Assembly: GCA_003219495.1 (NCBI GenBank)
Contig: QHOZ01000014.1
Span: 1 to 16,824, forward strand
Origin: Verrucomicrobiota bacterium
GTDB taxonomy: Bacteria; Verrucomicrobiota; Verrucomicrobiae; Chthoniobacterales; UBA10450
Direction: 5' to 3'
DNA length: 16,824 bases
Shown: piece after piece, positions 6,944 to 15,238 of the stretch
Position numbering within the stretch: the first letter of the stretch is position 1
How the letters are laid out: every line of letters starts with the position of its first letter
Made by a program: the position numbers and the translations under genes
Notes under the pieces: generated by a model
Told to the model about the DNA's origin: nothing
The model's database searches: none
What the model saw: only the letters and a program-made list of their open reading frames with translations

Positions 6944-8167
6944 ATGGAGCTAACTGGGAAACATCGAGATCGTTGGATTTCGGCCAGCCTCGCGCTCGTG
7001 ACGTTGCTCGCTTTCTATTTCTCGATCAAACCGACGCAGCAGCACTTTGATTATACGACGCGGATCGCGTCCGCGCTTTTGGAAGGTCACGTAGGCTTGC
7101 AAAAACCGGCGCCGTCATGGCTGAACGAGATGGTCCCGGCGCAAGGCCATTGGTACTCGGTTTTCCCGCTTGGCGCTGTGTTGAGCATGCTGCCGGTGGC
7201 TGTCCTACAAAAAGTTCACCTCATAAAAAATTTTCCCGGCCGCGGGCTCGCCGCAATCACCGCGGCACTGTGCGCCTGGTTCTTTTATCAATTGTCGATC
7301 TTCGGAACGAAATCGCTCACCCGGCGAATCGTCCTTTCGCTCGCGCTGATTTTCGGAACCTGGACCTGGTGCAACCTGGGATTTGGCGGAGCGTGGCAGA
7401 TCGCCCTCGGCTGCGCGCTTCTCGGCCAGATCGCCGCGCTTTATTTCGTGCTCGTCGATCCGCGCCCGATTGTTGCCGGAGCCTTCTTTGCCCTCGCGGT
7501 TGGCAATCGGACGGAAATTGTCCTTTGCCTGCCGATCTTTCTCTATCTCTTGCTCAGGCAAATCGCGCCGGAAGCAAAATCGCTCGCTGATCTCGCGCAG
7601 CAGGCGCGCGCAAAATCCCGCGTGTTCCTTTATTTTTTGATCTTTCCGGTCGCGCTCGGATTTTTCAGTGCGCTTTACAACTACGCGCGCTTCCACTCCT
7701 TCTTCGATTTCGGCTACGCCCACATTCCCGGCGTTTTGAAAGAGCCGTGGTATCAACATGGCCTCTTCTCGTTTCACGCGATCCCCTGGAACATTCACAA
7801 AATGCTGTTCGAGGGTTTTCGCGATAATCCGATCTTTCCTTACATCAGCTTTTTCCCGTTCGGCTGTTCGATTTTTCTGGCGAGCCCATTTCTGTTTCTC
7901 ATTTTTCGCGAGGGCGGTCTCCACAAAATCGCGATTTGGATTGCGATCGCTTTACTCACGTTCGCCCTTTGGATGCACGGGAACCCCGGCGGCTGGGAAT
8001 TCTCGTATCGCTACGCAATGGTGCTACTGCCGTGGATGTTTTTGCTCATCGCGAGTAACGGCCCCCCGAAAATTTCCGTGATCGAATGTTCGCTCTTTGT
8101 GGTTTCGGTAACCATCAACGCCGTCGCGATGTATCAGTTTCTTTGGACCAATAAAATCCATCCATGA
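6944..8167 (+). CDS. Polytopic membrane protein, probable GT-C type glycosyltransferase
   Basis: A 407-residue inner-membrane protein with about ten hydrophobic helices. The first helix (about residues 12-30) is followed by an outer loop with HFDYTTRIASALLEG and NEMVPAQGHWYSVFPLGA, the arrangement of GT-C enzymes whose first periplasmic loop carries the acidic active-site residue and reads a lipid-linked sugar donor. Later motifs are NRTEIVLCLP, NYARFHSFFDFGY and HGNPGGWEFSYRYAM. These match motifs in the opposite-strand gene at 11256-12608, so the two are probably distant paralogues. Acceptor and donor are unknown. ATG 6944 is preferred to TTG 6914, which adds ten residues with no support. 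A PIG-V-like gene follows after 22 nt, suggesting a two-gene operon. Confidence 0.72.
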   Translation: MELTGKHRDRWISASLALVTLLAFYFSIKPTQQHFDYTTRIASALLEGHVGLQKPAPSWLNEMVPAQGHWYSVFPLGAVLSMLPVAVLQKVHLIKNFPGRGLAAITAALCAWFFYQLSIFGTKSLTRRIVLSLALIFGTWTWCNLGFGGAWQIALGCALLGQIAALYFVLVDPRPIVAGAFFALAVGNRTEIVLCLPIFLYLLLRQIAPEAKSLADLAQQARAKSRVFLYFLIFPVALGFFSALYNYARFHSFFDFGYAHIPGVLKEPWYQHGLFSFHAIPWNIHKMLFEGFRDNPIFPYISFFPFGCSIFLASPFLFLIFREGGLHKIAIWIAIALLTFALWMHGNPGGWEFSYRYAMVLLPWMFLLIASNGPPKISVIECSLFVVSVTINAVAMYQFLWTNKIHP

Positions 8168-8189
8168 TCGGCGGAGCGAAACCTTCCGG

Positions 8190-9335
8190 ATGAGCGACGT
8201 TCCAAGATCGGCAATTGTCGCGATCTGGGTTCGCATCACGAATTTGCTGCCGCGAGAGGACTGGCTCGTGGTCGGCTGGGCGCTCGGAACTAAAATTGTC
8301 CTGCTCCTATTTGGCGTCGCGAGTTATCAAGCGATCGAAGACGAGGAGGTCCCATTCGGATGGCCGTGGCTCGACATCTGGAACGAGTGGGACATGGCAC
8401 ATTTTCTCCGCCTCGCCGAATTCGGTTACACTGCGGCGGATAAATTCAAAGCGTGGTTTTATCCGCTCTATCCATGGTGCGTTCGTTACACGTCGTATAT
8501 CTGCCGCGATTTTCTCCTCGCTTCGTTTCTTGTTTCGGCGATCGCGTTGTTCGTTGCGGTCGTTCTTCTTCGCCGCATAGCAGCGATTGAGTGGAATGAA
8601 ACAACCGCGCGCCGCTCGGTTTATTTTTTACTGATTTTTCCCACGGCGTTTTATCTCCACATCGGTTACACGGAGAGTTTGTTCCTCGCCCTCGCGCTCG
8701 GTTCGATCTTCGCGGCTCGCAAAGAACGCTGGTGGCTTGCGGGCTTGCTCGGCGCCTTGTCGTGGATGACGCGCGCCAACGGAATCGTTCTTTTGCCCAC
8801 GTTGATGGTCGAAGCCGGCCAGCAATGGTTCACGACGAAACGTTGGCGCTGGCAGTGGCTTTGGATCGGCGTCGTCCCTTTTGGATTCGCTGTTTATCTT
8901 ATGCTGAACTGGAAAATCTCCGGCGATCCATTCGCGTTTTTGCAAATGCGAAAACAATTGTTTCACATGACCACGTCGTGGCCATGGGTCGGAATCACCG
9001 ACGCGTTTCGAAATTTGCGGCGCACACCCAATCAGGCCGAGATCGTCGGAACGCAGGAACTTATTTTCACCGGCATTGGACTGGTTTGCTCAATCGTAAG
9101 CTGGTTCAAGATGCGCCCGGTCTATGCGACCTGGATGACCGCGAATTGGTTGTTGCTCGTTTGCGTCACGTTTATCGAAAGTATGCCGCGTTACGCCGTC
9201 ACGCTGTTTCCGATCTTTTTCCTCTTCGCGTTCGCCGCGGAAAATCGTTTCTGGCGCGTGATTATTACGATGTGGTCAATTCTTTTTCTCGCGCTATTTA
9301 GCAGTCTCTTCGCGCGCGGATGGTGGGTCTTTTGA
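8190..9335 (+). CDS. PIG-V-like mannosyltransferase family membrane protein
   Basis: This 381-residue polytopic protein resembles bacterial relatives of the GPI mannosyltransferase PIG-V. Evidence is the first outer loop WNEWDMAHFLRLAEFGY with acidic Asp68, then WFYPLYPW, the helix motif FPTAFYLHIGYTESLFL, MTRANGI and near the end ESMPRYAVTLFPIF. About nine to ten membrane helices are visible, and the length is normal for the family. Such enzymes transfer mannose from a polyprenyl-phosphate donor on the outer face of the membrane; the bacterial acceptor is not known. The ATG at 8190 follows GGAG at 8173-8176, at a rather long spacing. It lies 22 nt after the GT-C gene on the same strand and ends tail to tail with the next minus-strand gene, 18 nt away. 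Confidence 0.8.
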   Translation: MSDVPRSAIVAIWVRITNLLPREDWLVVGWALGTKIVLLLFGVASYQAIEDEEVPFGWPWLDIWNEWDMAHFLRLAEFGYTAADKFKAWFYPLYPWCVRYTSYICRDFLLASFLVSAIALFVAVVLLRRIAAIEWNETTARRSVYFLLIFPTAFYLHIGYTESLFLALALGSIFAARKERWWLAGLLGALSWMTRANGIVLLPTLMVEAGQQWFTTKRWRWQWLWIGVVPFGFAVYLMLNWKISGDPFAFLQMRKQLFHMTTSWPWVGITDAFRNLRRTPNQAEIVGTQELIFTGIGLVCSIVSWFKMRPVYATWMTANWLLLVCVTFIESMPRYAVTLFPIFFLFAFAAENRFWRVIITMWSILFLALFSSLFARGWWVF

Positions 9336-9355
9336 TTCGCGCAGAGAATCGAATC
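9334..9355. terminator. Weak hairpin between convergent genes
   Basis: GATTCG (9334-9339) and CGAATC (9350-9355) form a 6-bp perfect stem with a 10-nt loop, spanning the 18-nt gap between two convergent genes and both stop codons. An alternative is GATTC with GAATC and a 7-nt loop. There is no clear T run, so any terminator role is speculative. Confidence 0.22.
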
Positions 9356-11246
9356 ACTTCGCGCTGACTTGATAGAGCGCGCAGTTCGATGTCGATCCAA
9401 CTTTTCGAAAGCGTGAAAAAAAGACTTCGTTAGCTTGCAACCCGGATCGTTCCGCCGGCCCAACGAGCACGTAGTCAATTCCGTAACGTTTCAATAATGG
9501 TTCGGCGTCACCTTTGCCGGCATAGATCCGCTTCACATCCTGCTCGCGTGATCCGCGATCCAATCCGTGGGACCAAACAATGGCGCCCACGCCAATAAGT
9601 GAACGCCGGCCGCTCAAAAAAACGGGATGATCGTTTGTTGCCGCGTGAAGAACGAGCGCGCGGGGCGGACATTTTTCGCGAATCAAATCCGCGCAAGCAA
9701 TTGCTTCTTTGCTAAAGATCGGCCAGTCAGATCCGGCGGCGAGCACGCGCCAAACGTCTAATCCACCTGCGGCGATCATTGAAATAAATAAAACAAGCGC
9801 GATCGCACGAATCGGGATGAAGCGTGATTCCCATAAGCGCGCCAGCAGCAGCGCGACCAACGGCACCGCCGCAATGTACCAGTAGATCAGCACCTTGATG
9901 TTGTCCCAAGTAAACGGCGCGAGATTGAAAAGATTGCCGGCGATAAAGCAAACGACGAATGGCGCGCAAAAAAGAAGTAATTGTCGTGGCACGATCGAAT
10001 TTTTGCCGCGCCATAAGATCGACATGAGTAACAACGGAATAAACGCGCCGGTGTTTTTCAGCCAGAACCACCACCAGGAGTCGTGTCCTTTGTCCCAGCC
10101 GGGGAGCCATTTTAAAAACCATCCGGCATGAAGCCCATTGCCGCGCGCACCCCACAAAATCTGCGGGACCGCGAGCAATAACGCGATCGCGAAGAAGGCG
10201 ATCCAATTTCGAGGCGACCAGAAAATTAGCGCTAAAAACGCCGCCATCATCATCACAACCAAAAAACTGTGCGAATGAATTAGCGGCAGCAGACCGGCGA
10301 GGATCCCAGCCGCGAGCATTTGCCGGCGACCAATGCTTTCTCGCGATTCGTGAACCACTTGCCACCACAAGGTGAAGATCACAATGGCTAAAGGCAGCCC
10401 GAGCAGAAAACTGCGCTGCGGCAACAGGACTGTTTCAAGAAGATTGCCCCAACGCAAACCGTAGAATCGCTCCGTCGTGTATTCGTGAGAGAGATGACTC
10501 AGCGCGCCCCAAATTCCGGGGGACCGCTTCACGTCATCAGCAAGCAGCCACCAGCCGCATCCACCACTGAGCAGGATAAGGAACGGCGACACCGCCGCGG
10601 CGAAACGGTTTCGAGTTAATTTCCAACTCCAGAAATGAAGAAGTCCGACCAAAGCGATCGCCAGGATCCAGTTCTCAAGGAAAATCGCACTCGTTAGGCT
10701 TGCGCCCGCGCGCAGAAAGATCGCTGCAATAAAGTCCGCGATGAAAGGGTAACTAAGCGGTGCGCCGGCGAATTCCGGATGCTCAGGCGGAAAATTTTCA
10801 CCGTAAGCGAAGCTCGTGATGACGCTGACGTGAAACGGCAGGTCGCCGTAGTTGTTGATCGCCGCGGTATAAATCGCGCCATCGCGTTCGAACATCGCGT
10901 GCGCGAAGAAGAGGGCGAGCAACACCGCGGCGAAGAAGTAGAACAAAGCGAACCCAACTGACGAACGAGTCACCGTTGCGGACCAATCGCTCACGATCGA
11001 TTTTCGCAGCGTCGATGAACGCAAGAGCGAGAAAGCAGACGCCAGGACAATGACGGTCGCGAGGATGCTCGCGATGTTGAGTCCTAGAATCGATGCGCAG
11101 ACGAATCCAATCAGTCCAAGCAACGCGAGTCCGATGCATGTCCCGGCGCAAATGCGAGCCGCGAGCGGTTCGTCCGGATCGTAGAGATACGTCAGCAACG
11201 TCCCCGCAGAAATCGCGATCAGGATTAAGACGAAACTTAAAACCAT
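9354..11246 (-). CDS. Large polytopic membrane protein, probable GT-C glycosyltransferase-like
   Basis: A 630-residue protein with about 13 hydrophobic helices followed by a soluble C-terminal domain of roughly 120 residues. After the third helix group comes a long outer loop, FERDGAIYTAAINNYGDLPFH, with Asp135 in a position typical of the acidic residue of GT-C enzymes, and then FPPEHPEFAGAPLSYPFIAD. The mid-region has Trp-rich loops (HDSWWWFW). The C-terminal part contains LIREKCPPRALVLHA, then RYGIDYVLVGPAER, a tail often seen in large uncharacterised membrane glycosyltransferases. No donor or acceptor can be named. The start is ATG 11246, 9 nt after the stop of the upstream GT-C gene, so the two form an operon. 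No ribosome site is evident. Confidence 0.7.
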   Translation of the reverse strand: MVLSFVLILIAISAGTLLTYLYDPDEPLAARICAGTCIGLALLGLIGFVCASILGLNIASILATVIVLASAFSLLRSSTLRKSIVSDWSATVTRSSVGFALFYFFAAVLLALFFAHAMFERDGAIYTAAINNYGDLPFHVSVITSFAYGENFPPEHPEFAGAPLSYPFIADFIAAIFLRAGASLTSAIFLENWILAIALVGLLHFWSWKLTRNRFAAAVSPFLILLSGGCGWWLLADDVKRSPGIWGALSHLSHEYTTERFYGLRWGNLLETVLLPQRSFLLGLPLAIVIFTLWWQVVHESRESIGRRQMLAAGILAGLLPLIHSHSFLVVMMMAAFLALIFWSPRNWIAFFAIALLLAVPQILWGARGNGLHAGWFLKWLPGWDKGHDSWWWFWLKNTGAFIPLLLMSILWRGKNSIVPRQLLLFCAPFVVCFIAGNLFNLAPFTWDNIKVLIYWYIAAVPLVALLLARLWESRFIPIRAIALVLFISMIAAGGLDVWRVLAAGSDWPIFSKEAIACADLIREKCPPRALVLHAATNDHPVFLSGRRSLIGVGAIVWSHGLDRGSREQDVKRIYAGKGDAEPLLKRYGIDYVLVGPAERSGLQANEVFFSRFRKVGSTSNCALYQVSAK

Positions 11247-11255
11247 CCGCGTAGA

Positions 11256-12608
11256 TTATGGCTTGTTCGGCGCCGGAATCGACACATGACCGCCACTGAT
11301 TGCGCTCCAGAAGAGGCGCGTTTCGCGCGGCAACGATCCGTCGTGCTGCAGCCAAGAGGCTGTTGCGAAAAAATTCATGAAGATCGACAAGGGAATGAGC
11401 GCGGCGAAGGTCCATCGCGTAGCCGGCAGAATTTTTCCGGACTGACGCAGGAAGAGGACCGTGCAAAAGATTAGAAAAGGATAGAGCTCAGTGGAGTAAC
11501 GCTGAGCTAGCGTAAAGAAACACAAGATGAGTAAGCTTTGTCCGGCAAATGCCGCCGTTCCTCCCAATTGGAAAAGATCAGCGCCCCTTCTTCTCAGCAG
11601 ACAGATCAAACCGCGAATTGCGCCGGCAACGAGCCAGGCCGACGCCCACGTGACCGGCACGTATGTTTCACTGAACGGGAGCGAGTACGATGGAGGGAAA
11701 TTAGCAAATCGACGGTCGACCGAGAAAAATGGCGGATGCGACTGAATCGGCGGGAGATGTAAATCGAAATAATCCGCGAAGCCATAAGGCAGCCGGTCCA
11801 AGCGGAAGATTCCATATTTATGCGCGACTTCGCGATGAACCGGATTCACATAGGAATCGAAATTGATGCCGCTGAAGTTTCCGAATCGGGCGTAGCTGAG
11901 AAACAGGTGAAACGTCAAGGCCGCGACGAGCGGAAGAAAAAGCGCGACTAGCGGGCGCATATTCTTCTGGCGCACAAAACGCAGCGCGAGCAGCAGCGCA
12001 ATCAGGAGCACTGGCGCGCCAAACGTAAGTCTCGAAAGCAGCGCGAATCCGGCGGAGATTGAGAAACCGAGAAGCGACAATGTTAACGATCGGCCTTCAG
12101 CGGTTCGTGAATGCCATGCGAAATAAATTGCACTAATCGACCAAGCGAATGCCCAAATGATCGCTTCGCTGTAGATCGCCATATTGCCGAGTAGAAAGAG
12201 AAGAGGCGTCGCAAAAACAAACGCGACGAGACCAGCGCCGCCAAGCCATCTACGCCAGTGAGTTGAAAGCGTGGACGCCCTCAGCGCGTCGGACAGGAGT
12301 CCCGCGAACGCAAGCAGCGCAACTTCAGCCGCCAAGAAACCCGACAACCGCGACCACGCTCCGCGTCCAGCTGGGTACATCGCGTTCAGCGGAACTCGCA
12401 AAAGCGCCGGGAACGCTCCGAAGTACATTCGCGTGTGGCCGTTCACGATCATCGCTTCCCATCGGATCGCGTCGCCATCCACATCGACGTCGCCGCGCAG
12501 GAAGTGTTCGGCTTGCGAATCGAAGGCGCCGCCGAGGATTTCTTTGACGAAAAGTTCGCGCCCGCCGGTAGTGGCGATGATCCACAACAGCGCGCTAAGA
12601 ACAATCAC
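11256..12608 (-). CDS. Polytopic membrane protein, probable GT-C type glycosyltransferase
   Basis: A 450-residue membrane protein with about ten to eleven helices. The first helix is followed by GGAFDSQAEHFLRGDVDVDG, then the outer loop IRWEAMIVNGHTRMYFGAFP with ALLRVPL. The pattern of an acidic loop, a short strand-like region, a G-x-x-YFG/FP motif and the later SYARFGNFSGINFDSY is shared with the plus-strand gene at 6944, so both belong to one broad family. Near the end is AQRYSTELYPFLIF, the usual polar motif of the last helices. The start is GTG at 12608; no ATG exists in frame upstream, where the frame runs back into nuoA. It lies 49 nt after nuoA and 9 nt before the 630-residue gene. 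Sugar, lipid carrier and acceptor are unknown. Confidence 0.7.
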   Translation of the reverse strand: MIVLSALLWIIATTGGRELFVKEILGGAFDSQAEHFLRGDVDVDGDAIRWEAMIVNGHTRMYFGAFPALLRVPLNAMYPAGRGAWSRLSGFLAAEVALLAFAGLLSDALRASTLSTHWRRWLGGAGLVAFVFATPLLFLLGNMAIYSEAIIWAFAWSISAIYFAWHSRTAEGRSLTLSLLGFSISAGFALLSRLTFGAPVLLIALLLALRFVRQKNMRPLVALFLPLVAALTFHLFLSYARFGNFSGINFDSYVNPVHREVAHKYGIFRLDRLPYGFADYFDLHLPPIQSHPPFFSVDRRFANFPPSYSLPFSETYVPVTWASAWLVAGAIRGLICLLRRRGADLFQLGGTAAFAGQSLLILCFFTLAQRYSTELYPFLIFCTVLFLRQSGKILPATRWTFAALIPLSIFMNFFATASWLQHDGSLPRETRLFWSAISGGHVSIPAPNKP

Positions 12609-12657
12609 TGCCGGCCAGAGCCGTGGCGCGCGTGAGATGTCGACCTTCGTTTCGATC

Positions 12658-13029
12658 TTACTTGCGAAAATCGAGCGCGCCTTTCTTGAGCGCGTAGACG
12701 TAGCCCACCATCAGGATGGCGATGAAGCTAAGCATGCTCCAGAAAATCGTGCTGCTGTGCGCGATCGCTTCTTTGTAAACGACCGCCCAGGGATACATGA
12801 ACACGATCTCGAGATCGAAAAGGATGAATAACATCGCCACAAGGTAGAACTTCACGCTGAAGCGTGGTTGTCCTTCGCCTTGCGGGATCATCCCGCATTC
12901 GTACGGAGTATCTTTTGCCGGCGTGCGGCGCCCGGTTTTTCCGAGCAACGCGCTCGTAACCAGCGCGGATACAGCGAAACCAATTGCGACAATGATCTGC
13001 AGGAGAACCGGCAGATACTCTCGAATCAT
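12658..13029 (-). CDS. nuoA: NADH-quinone oxidoreductase subunit A
   Basis: NuoA is a small membrane subunit of respiratory complex I, near the quinone site where the membrane and peripheral arms meet. The 123-residue protein has three helices (about 7-29, 58-79, 94-114). The conserved loop holds TPYECG (41-46), then RFSVKFYLVAMLFILFDLE, with Asp72 and Glu74 in the second helix, and FMYPWA. All are diagnostic. ATG 13029 has GAGGT 6 nt upstream, a good ribosome site. nuoB, C and D would normally follow directly, but the next gene is a GT-C membrane protein, so nuoA is detached from the rest of the complex I operon here. The gene looks intact and full length. Confidence 0.96.
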   Translation of the reverse strand: MIREYLPVLLQIIVAIGFAVSALVTSALLGKTGRRTPAKDTPYECGMIPQGEGQPRFSVKFYLVAMLFILFDLEIVFMYPWAVVYKEAIAHSSTIFWSMLSFIAILMVGYVYALKKGALDFRK

Positions 13030-13054
13030 TCGCGGACCTCGCGAATCGGCGCGA

Positions 13055-13441
13055 CTACTTTACCGCAGCGGCCAGTCTCGGGTTTGGAATGTGTCCGTTT
13101 TGCGGAGCGATCGCCTTGGCCAGGGATGAAGGAAGGCCTTTGTATTTCTTGCCATTCTTCTTTACCGCGCCGCGCGCAACCAGATTCTGAAGTTTTTCGT
13201 AAGCACGCAGACGGAGCATTTCTTCGCCTCCGCTGGCGGCGTTTCGCGCGCGGAGATTCTCGTGTACAATATCAAAGAGTTCCTTAAACTCGTAGGAGGC
13301 ACGATCGACGAGAAAATGCGTTTTTCTTGAGAATAGCCATAGGGCGGCAACGGTAGCAGATTTCCGTGGGATTAACAGAACAATTGTGTCACCGCTCGCC
13401 AAGTTAGACTGTGCTAGGTAAACAGGGCCGAAATGGCGCAC
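13055..13441 (-). CDS. Small basic protein of unknown function, start uncertain
   Basis: The frame runs from GTG 13441 to TAG at 13055-13057, giving up to 128 residues. The part I trust begins near residue 46, YEFKELFDIVHENLRARN, and continues through LRLRAYEKLQNLVARGAV and KKNGKKYKGLPSSLAKAIA. It reads as two or three helices with a basic turn, resembling a small winged-helix-like or regulatory domain, but I do not recognise the family with certainty. The first 45 residues use rarer codons (CTA, TTA, AGA, TCT) unlike the rest and may be leader or promoter DNA. No in-frame ATG precedes the core; the first ATG gives only about 54 residues. A sequence error at the real start is possible. It lies 12 nt after the DUF3352-like gene and 25 nt before nuoA. 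Confidence 0.5.
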   Translation of the reverse strand: MRHFGPVYLAQSNLASGDTIVLLIPRKSATVAALWLFSRKTHFLVDRASYEFKELFDIVHENLRARNAASGGEEMLRLRAYEKLQNLVARGAVKKNGKKYKGLPSSLAKAIAPQNGHIPNPRLAAAVK

Positions 13442-13453
13442 ATAAAATGCCCG

Positions 13454-15175
13454 TTAATGATCCTTTTCCGCGTTCAATACCCAGCCAATTGCGGGCAGCA
13501 CAACTCCTATCTCCAAGCTCACTGGTCCTACCGACTCAGTCACGTAGCCGTCGCGCTCGTACCTTTGTGATAATACGATCGGACTGAGGTGCTTTGTCAC
13601 CGTTTCAGCCGGCGGTAACTTCGTTGCATCGACATACTCGCCGATCGCCGGCATGAACGCCGCGCTCATCAGGAGCATTGGACGCACGGCCGCGTCTAAT
13701 CGCGTGTAGAGAAGCGCCGTATCCACGTAGACGAAGCCGGTTGTCGGCGATGGCACTGCGCGTAATGCGTTCTTGTAAGGCGGTGAGTCCGCCAGAGTAG
13801 TTATCGATTTTGCGTTTGGTTGCGAACGACTCATCGCCGCCTCCACCGAAATCGAATCCAATCCCACGATCATCGCTTGATTCGAAACTGCGATCGTCGG
13901 TGTGATCGCGAACAGCGCGACCGGCGATTGCATGTAGTAGTAACGCACACCGTCTTTCTCCGCTTTCCGCCACGTCGCGTTTTCATCGATCGCCTTCGTC
14001 AGCGTGTCCGCAATTTTAAATGCGCGGGCCTGATCTTTCACTGGCACGACCGCGACGATCGACGGCAAGTGCGACGTTTGCGGCCATTCCGCGAGCGCGC
14101 TCGCTTCCAAATCGAACGCATTCTTCCAATCATCCGCGGTGAGACCGGAGTGGGACGCGACATCGAAAACTCTTTGCAACCAACTTCCGAGCGGCAAACC
14201 AGTGCCAATCTGATCCACACCGCCAAACCGGTCGGGATTTAACAGCATCGCGGTGTAAAGGAACGTGTCTACGCTGCCGAGCTTCAGAGAACTGCGCGTC
14301 AGCTCGACAGCCGTCGCGGGCTTCGGCGCCGGGACGAAAATGACGTCGCGGATTTTTCCTTTGTCGAATTTTGCCGCGCCGCAAATGCTGTCGATGTTTT
14401 GAATCGTATTGCCGGCCAGGCCGAACTTTCGTTGGAACTCTTCGGCAGAGAGTTGCCGGCCGGCATCCGCAACTTTTTCGGCAACCGACTTCGGCTGCAG
14501 ATAAAAAAGCAACGCATAAATCGACGGCATGTGCGCGATTGCGGTGCGGAATGTCTCGTTGGCTTCGAGCGTTGATTGTCGATCTTTGGAACGCCCATCC
14601 GCGCGATCGAGCACCGCTTTCAGTTCCGCGAGATCGTTCGAGGCAAAGAACCATTCCCGATCGTAGACCGTCGCGATTTGGTTCGGCGCGGCCCCGGCGA
14701 TGTCGATCTTGTGCGTTTCGTAATCAACCGATTCATGCGCGCTGGTGTCGCGAACGAGCCTCGTGCGCCATTTGCCCACGATTTGCTCGGCATCCGATTG
14801 ACTCCCGCGAAATCGAAAGCCACCGACAGAATGCGGACTGTTATTTTCAATCGAAGTAACTGCGAGGAATGTGTCCTTCGGATCGAGCCGCTCGAGATCG
14901 CTCAGGTTTTGCGTGGCCGCACCCTGCTGCGGAACATTGCGAAGTGGTTTCAAGAAATCTTGCACCGACTGTTCGTGGTAAAGTTTGAACAGGTCGGAAT
15001 CCTTCCATTCGCCGTGGCTGCGCTGAAAGTCAGGCAGATGAACGAACGCGACCGTTGCCGCCGGCAACAAGTTCGTCACGGCTGTAGGCGGGGTGCTCGG
15101 CGCGCGATGCGATGCGAAATAAACACCGCCTGCGGCAACAGCTGCGAGCACAAACACTAACGCGATGCGCTTCAT
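13454..15175 (-). CDS. Exported DUF3352-like protein of unknown function
   Basis: A 573-residue protein with an N-terminal signal or anchor (basic MKR, then hydrophobic to about residue 22). After a short Pro/Thr-rich linker comes LPAATVAFVHLPDFQRSHGE, the usual opening of DUF3352-like proteins, in which two similar mixed alpha/beta halves follow. Repeated elements are visible: AEQIVGKWRTRL with a later YDREWFFASNDLAELKAVLDR, and in the second half VVPVKDQARAFKIADTL with SNQAMIVGLDSISVEAAMSR. No catalytic motif is evident. It likely sits on the outer face of the cytoplasmic membrane. ATG 15175 is preceded by GAAGGCGG, an acceptable ribosome site. xerD lies 62 nt upstream on the same strand. 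No function is assigned. Confidence 0.75.
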   Translation of the reverse strand: MKRIALVFVLAAVAAGGVYFASHRAPSTPPTAVTNLLPAATVAFVHLPDFQRSHGEWKDSDLFKLYHEQSVQDFLKPLRNVPQQGAATQNLSDLERLDPKDTFLAVTSIENNSPHSVGGFRFRGSQSDAEQIVGKWRTRLVRDTSAHESVDYETHKIDIAGAAPNQIATVYDREWFFASNDLAELKAVLDRADGRSKDRQSTLEANETFRTAIAHMPSIYALLFYLQPKSVAEKVADAGRQLSAEEFQRKFGLAGNTIQNIDSICGAAKFDKGKIRDVIFVPAPKPATAVELTRSSLKLGSVDTFLYTAMLLNPDRFGGVDQIGTGLPLGSWLQRVFDVASHSGLTADDWKNAFDLEASALAEWPQTSHLPSIVAVVPVKDQARAFKIADTLTKAIDENATWRKAEKDGVRYYYMQSPVALFAITPTIAVSNQAMIVGLDSISVEAAMSRSQPNAKSITTLADSPPYKNALRAVPSPTTGFVYVDTALLYTRLDAAVRPMLLMSAAFMPAIGEYVDATKLPPAETVTKHLSPIVLSQRYERDGYVTESVGPVSLEIGVVLPAIGWVLNAEKDH

Positions 15176-15223
15176 GAGCCGCCTTCTATCAACTATCAGC
15201 TCTCAACAATCAACTGCTAGGCC

Positions 15224-15238
15224 AGTCCGGCTCGGACT
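15224..15238 (-). terminator. Hairpin at the 3' end of xerD
   Basis: AGTCCG (15224-15229) and CGGACT (15233-15238) pair perfectly around a 3-nt loop. On the minus strand the stem starts at the last base of the xerD stop codon. No T run follows, so it may be a weak terminator, an mRNA-stabilising hairpin, or chance. Confidence 0.3.

Noticed and set aside
7205..7924. 239-residue minus-strand frame rich in Glu, Arg and Lys
   Set aside because: It is antisense to the GT-C gene at 6944-8167, whose membrane helices turn into charged runs when read backwards; no start signal and no motif.
7938..7952. GCGATCGC-type palindromes resembling the cyanobacterial HIP1
   Set aside because: The CGATCG core is frequent and scattered in many genes here, as expected from base and codon bias; there is no spacing or placement pattern.
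12271..12831. 186-residue plus-strand frame across the GT-C and nuoA genes
   Set aside because: Opposite strand of two well-supported genes, with no motif; it is a shadow.
15186..15220. Short repeat-like intergenic words (ATCAACT...) and an 11-base match CAGCTCTCAAC with xerD codons
   Set aside because: An 11-base match is expected by chance several times within a window of this size, and the copies are not tandem or inverted.
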